DNA of 6,664 bases from Neisseriaceae bacterium (GTDB lineage Bacteria; Pseudomonadota; Gammaproteobacteria; Burkholderiales; Neisseriaceae). The stretch covers positions 1 to 6,664 of the forward strand of contig JASLBZ010000074.1 in assembly GCA_030146285.1 (NCBI GenBank). The letters run 5' to 3'. Numbering within the stretch: the stretch's first letter is position 1; each line of letters starts with the position of its first letter. The translations under genes were made by a program, and so were the position numbers. The notes beneath the pieces were generated by a model. That model had not been told where the DNA came from and did not search any database. It worked only from the letters and a program-made list of their open reading frames with translations. Shown one piece after another: positions 5,538-6,664 of this stretch.

Positions 5538-6664
5538 TTAGTCTTTAAATTTTTCAACTAAGGCACTAATCTCATCAGCCCAGAAAGTTAATGCCTCATC
5601 TCGCTGACTAAGCATTAATGCTCTATTGTAGGCCTGCTCTGTTTTAGTACCAGATACGTGGGCTAGTAAGGCTTCAAGTACATCACGATCAAATTTACAT
5701 GATTCGGCTAAGTATGTCCTGGCTAAGCTTCTTAGTCCATGTGCTGTGGTGTTCAGGCCATTTTTTCGAAGTGCTAAGCGTGGAGTTTCTTTGCTCATCG
5801 GTTTATCAAAAGATACGCCTTCAAATAAATAGATACCATTGATATTGTGAATTCTAATTTCTTCTAGTAGGTTCATTAAAAACGGATTGAGTGGAACAAT
5901 ATGAGGTTTGTTCTTTTTCATTCGCTCAGCTGGAATAATCCATTGCTTATTTACGATATCAATTTCTGCAAAGGTTGCTTCGCATGCTTCATTTGGCCTT
6001 GTCATTGTTAATAACTGCCAATACAGAGCAAGTTTGGTTGTCTTACTCATTGCCCCTTGTTCTAACGTTTGTATTAGACTTGGGAGTTCTGAAGGGTTAA
6101 GAGCATCAAAGTGTTTCGGCTCATGTTTTTTGAATGTTTTTGTACCGATAGATGTGACAGGATTCATATCAATCAACCCACAACTCACGGCATAATCAAA
6201 CATAATTTTTAGGCCATATTTAGTACGTCTTAGATACTCTAGAGCGCCCCGGTCTTCAAATATACGCAAAGCATTTACGAGATGGACAGGGCGAATGTTA
6301 CGAACGTCACTATTTTTTAGGTCTTTGAAAATATTTGCTTCAATAGCCCTTTGTACCTGGATGCCATATCTTTTAGATACAGTTGGCTGCCAACGTTTAA
6401 GCCATTCATAAAATACATTTTCAAAAATATATGCTTGATTGGTTGTTTTTGATGGTACAGCTTCTTCACCATGCGCCAATCGTGTTTTTATTTCATCCCT
6501 CCATTGGCGCGCTTCTGCCAAGCCAAACTCTGGATAGTTTCCGAGGTATGTCGTTTTTCGTTTTCCATCTTGGCGATAATCCATGCCCCATTTCATAAGA
6601 CCTGTTGGATGAACAAATAATATCAAGCCACCGCCATCATTAAGCTTATAAACCTTATCTTTTG
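5538..6664 (-). CDS. int: P4-type tyrosine recombinase (phage/island integrase), 5' partial
   Basis: This is a site-specific tyrosine integrase that inserts and excises the element. The first in-window start-like codon is TTG at 6626, but the frame stays open to the right edge and encodes KDKVYKLNDGGG before it. This is the N-terminal arm-binding DUF4102 signature, so the true start is outside the window, probably some 20 residues away. The arm domain continues with KWGMDYRQDGKRKTTYLGNY and GLAEAR. Counting from the TTG, catalytic residues are R210 (TMTRPNEA), K in MKKNKPHIVPL (237-238), H296 and R299 (HGLRSLART), H323 (LLAHVSG) and Y333 (AYNR), so the active site is complete. About 375 codons are visible, against about 400 for the family. 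GC is about 40% on one counted line (6001-6060), between tail module and retron. It converges on the retron. Confidence 0.93.
   Translation of the reverse strand, partial: KDKVYKLNDGGGLILFVHPTGLMKWGMDYRQDGKRKTTYLGNYPEFGLAEARQWRDEIKTRLAHGEEAVPSKTTNQAYIFENVFYEWLKRWQPTVSKRYGIQVQRAIEANIFKDLKNSDVRNIRPVHLVNALRIFEDRGALEYLRRTKYGLKIMFDYAVSCGLIDMNPVTSIGTKTFKKHEPKHFDALNPSELPSLIQTLEQGAMSKTTKLALYWQLLTMTRPNEACEATFAEIDIVNKQWIIPAERMKKNKPHIVPLNPFLMNLLEEIRIHNINGIYLFEGVSFDKPMSKETPRLALRKNGLNTTAHGLRSLARTYLAESCKFDRDVLEALLAHVSGTKTEQAYNRALMLSQRDEALTFWADEISALVEKFKD

Noticed and set aside
5908..6195. 95-codon open frame on the + strand inside the integrase
   Set aside because: It is antisense to an integrase with an intact catalytic set and has no family resemblance.

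Overview
The window looks like the distal end of a P2-like (myovirus-type) prophage or phage genome carrying an antiphage retron as cargo. The host is probably a gammaproteobacterium or a relative. The support is the P2-type tail gene order, a P4-type tyrosine integrase and Gram-negative-style sequence. Genus cannot be fixed; Moraxellaceae or a similar low-to-mid GC host is only a guess.

Positions 1-3108 (+ strand) are a tightly packed late tail module: the C-terminal part of the tape measure protein (cut by the left edge), tail protein gpU, the small tail protein gpX (LysM-like), and the late control/baseplate hub protein gpD. Neighbouring genes overlap by 4-23 bp, or by 1-10 bp for X/D depending on the D start, as expected for one late operon with coupled translation. 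No ogr-type activator gene follows D.

Positions 3109-5303 hold a different kind of DNA. GC drops sharply: two counted lines give 30/60 in the tail module (1441-1500) and 14/60 in the cargo (4081-4140). This block is a three-part retron: a structured msr-msd non-coding RNA (about 3235-3380), an effector with a nucleoside deoxyribosyltransferase-like domain and a C-terminal winged helix (340 aa), and a retron reverse transcriptase (298 aa, YADD). The effector closely resembles what I recall of the Retron-Eco1 (Ec86) effector, and the order ncRNA-effector-RT fits Retron-Sen2 (msrmsd-rcaT-rrtT). Effector and RT overlap by ATGA. In this family the RT makes a branched RNA-DNA molecule (msDNA) from the ncRNA. 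RT plus msDNA hold the toxic effector inactive until phage infection disturbs the complex.

Positions 5304-5537 are non-coding and full of short repeats and hairpins, ending in a strong intrinsic terminator for the + strand. Positions 5538-6664 (- strand) encode a P4-type integrase converging on the retron. Its reading frame stays open to the right edge, so its start lies outside the window.

The main point of interest is the retron placed between gpD and the integrase, with an ncRNA that can be folded from the sequence and an RT that departs from the usual retron motifs at two positions.
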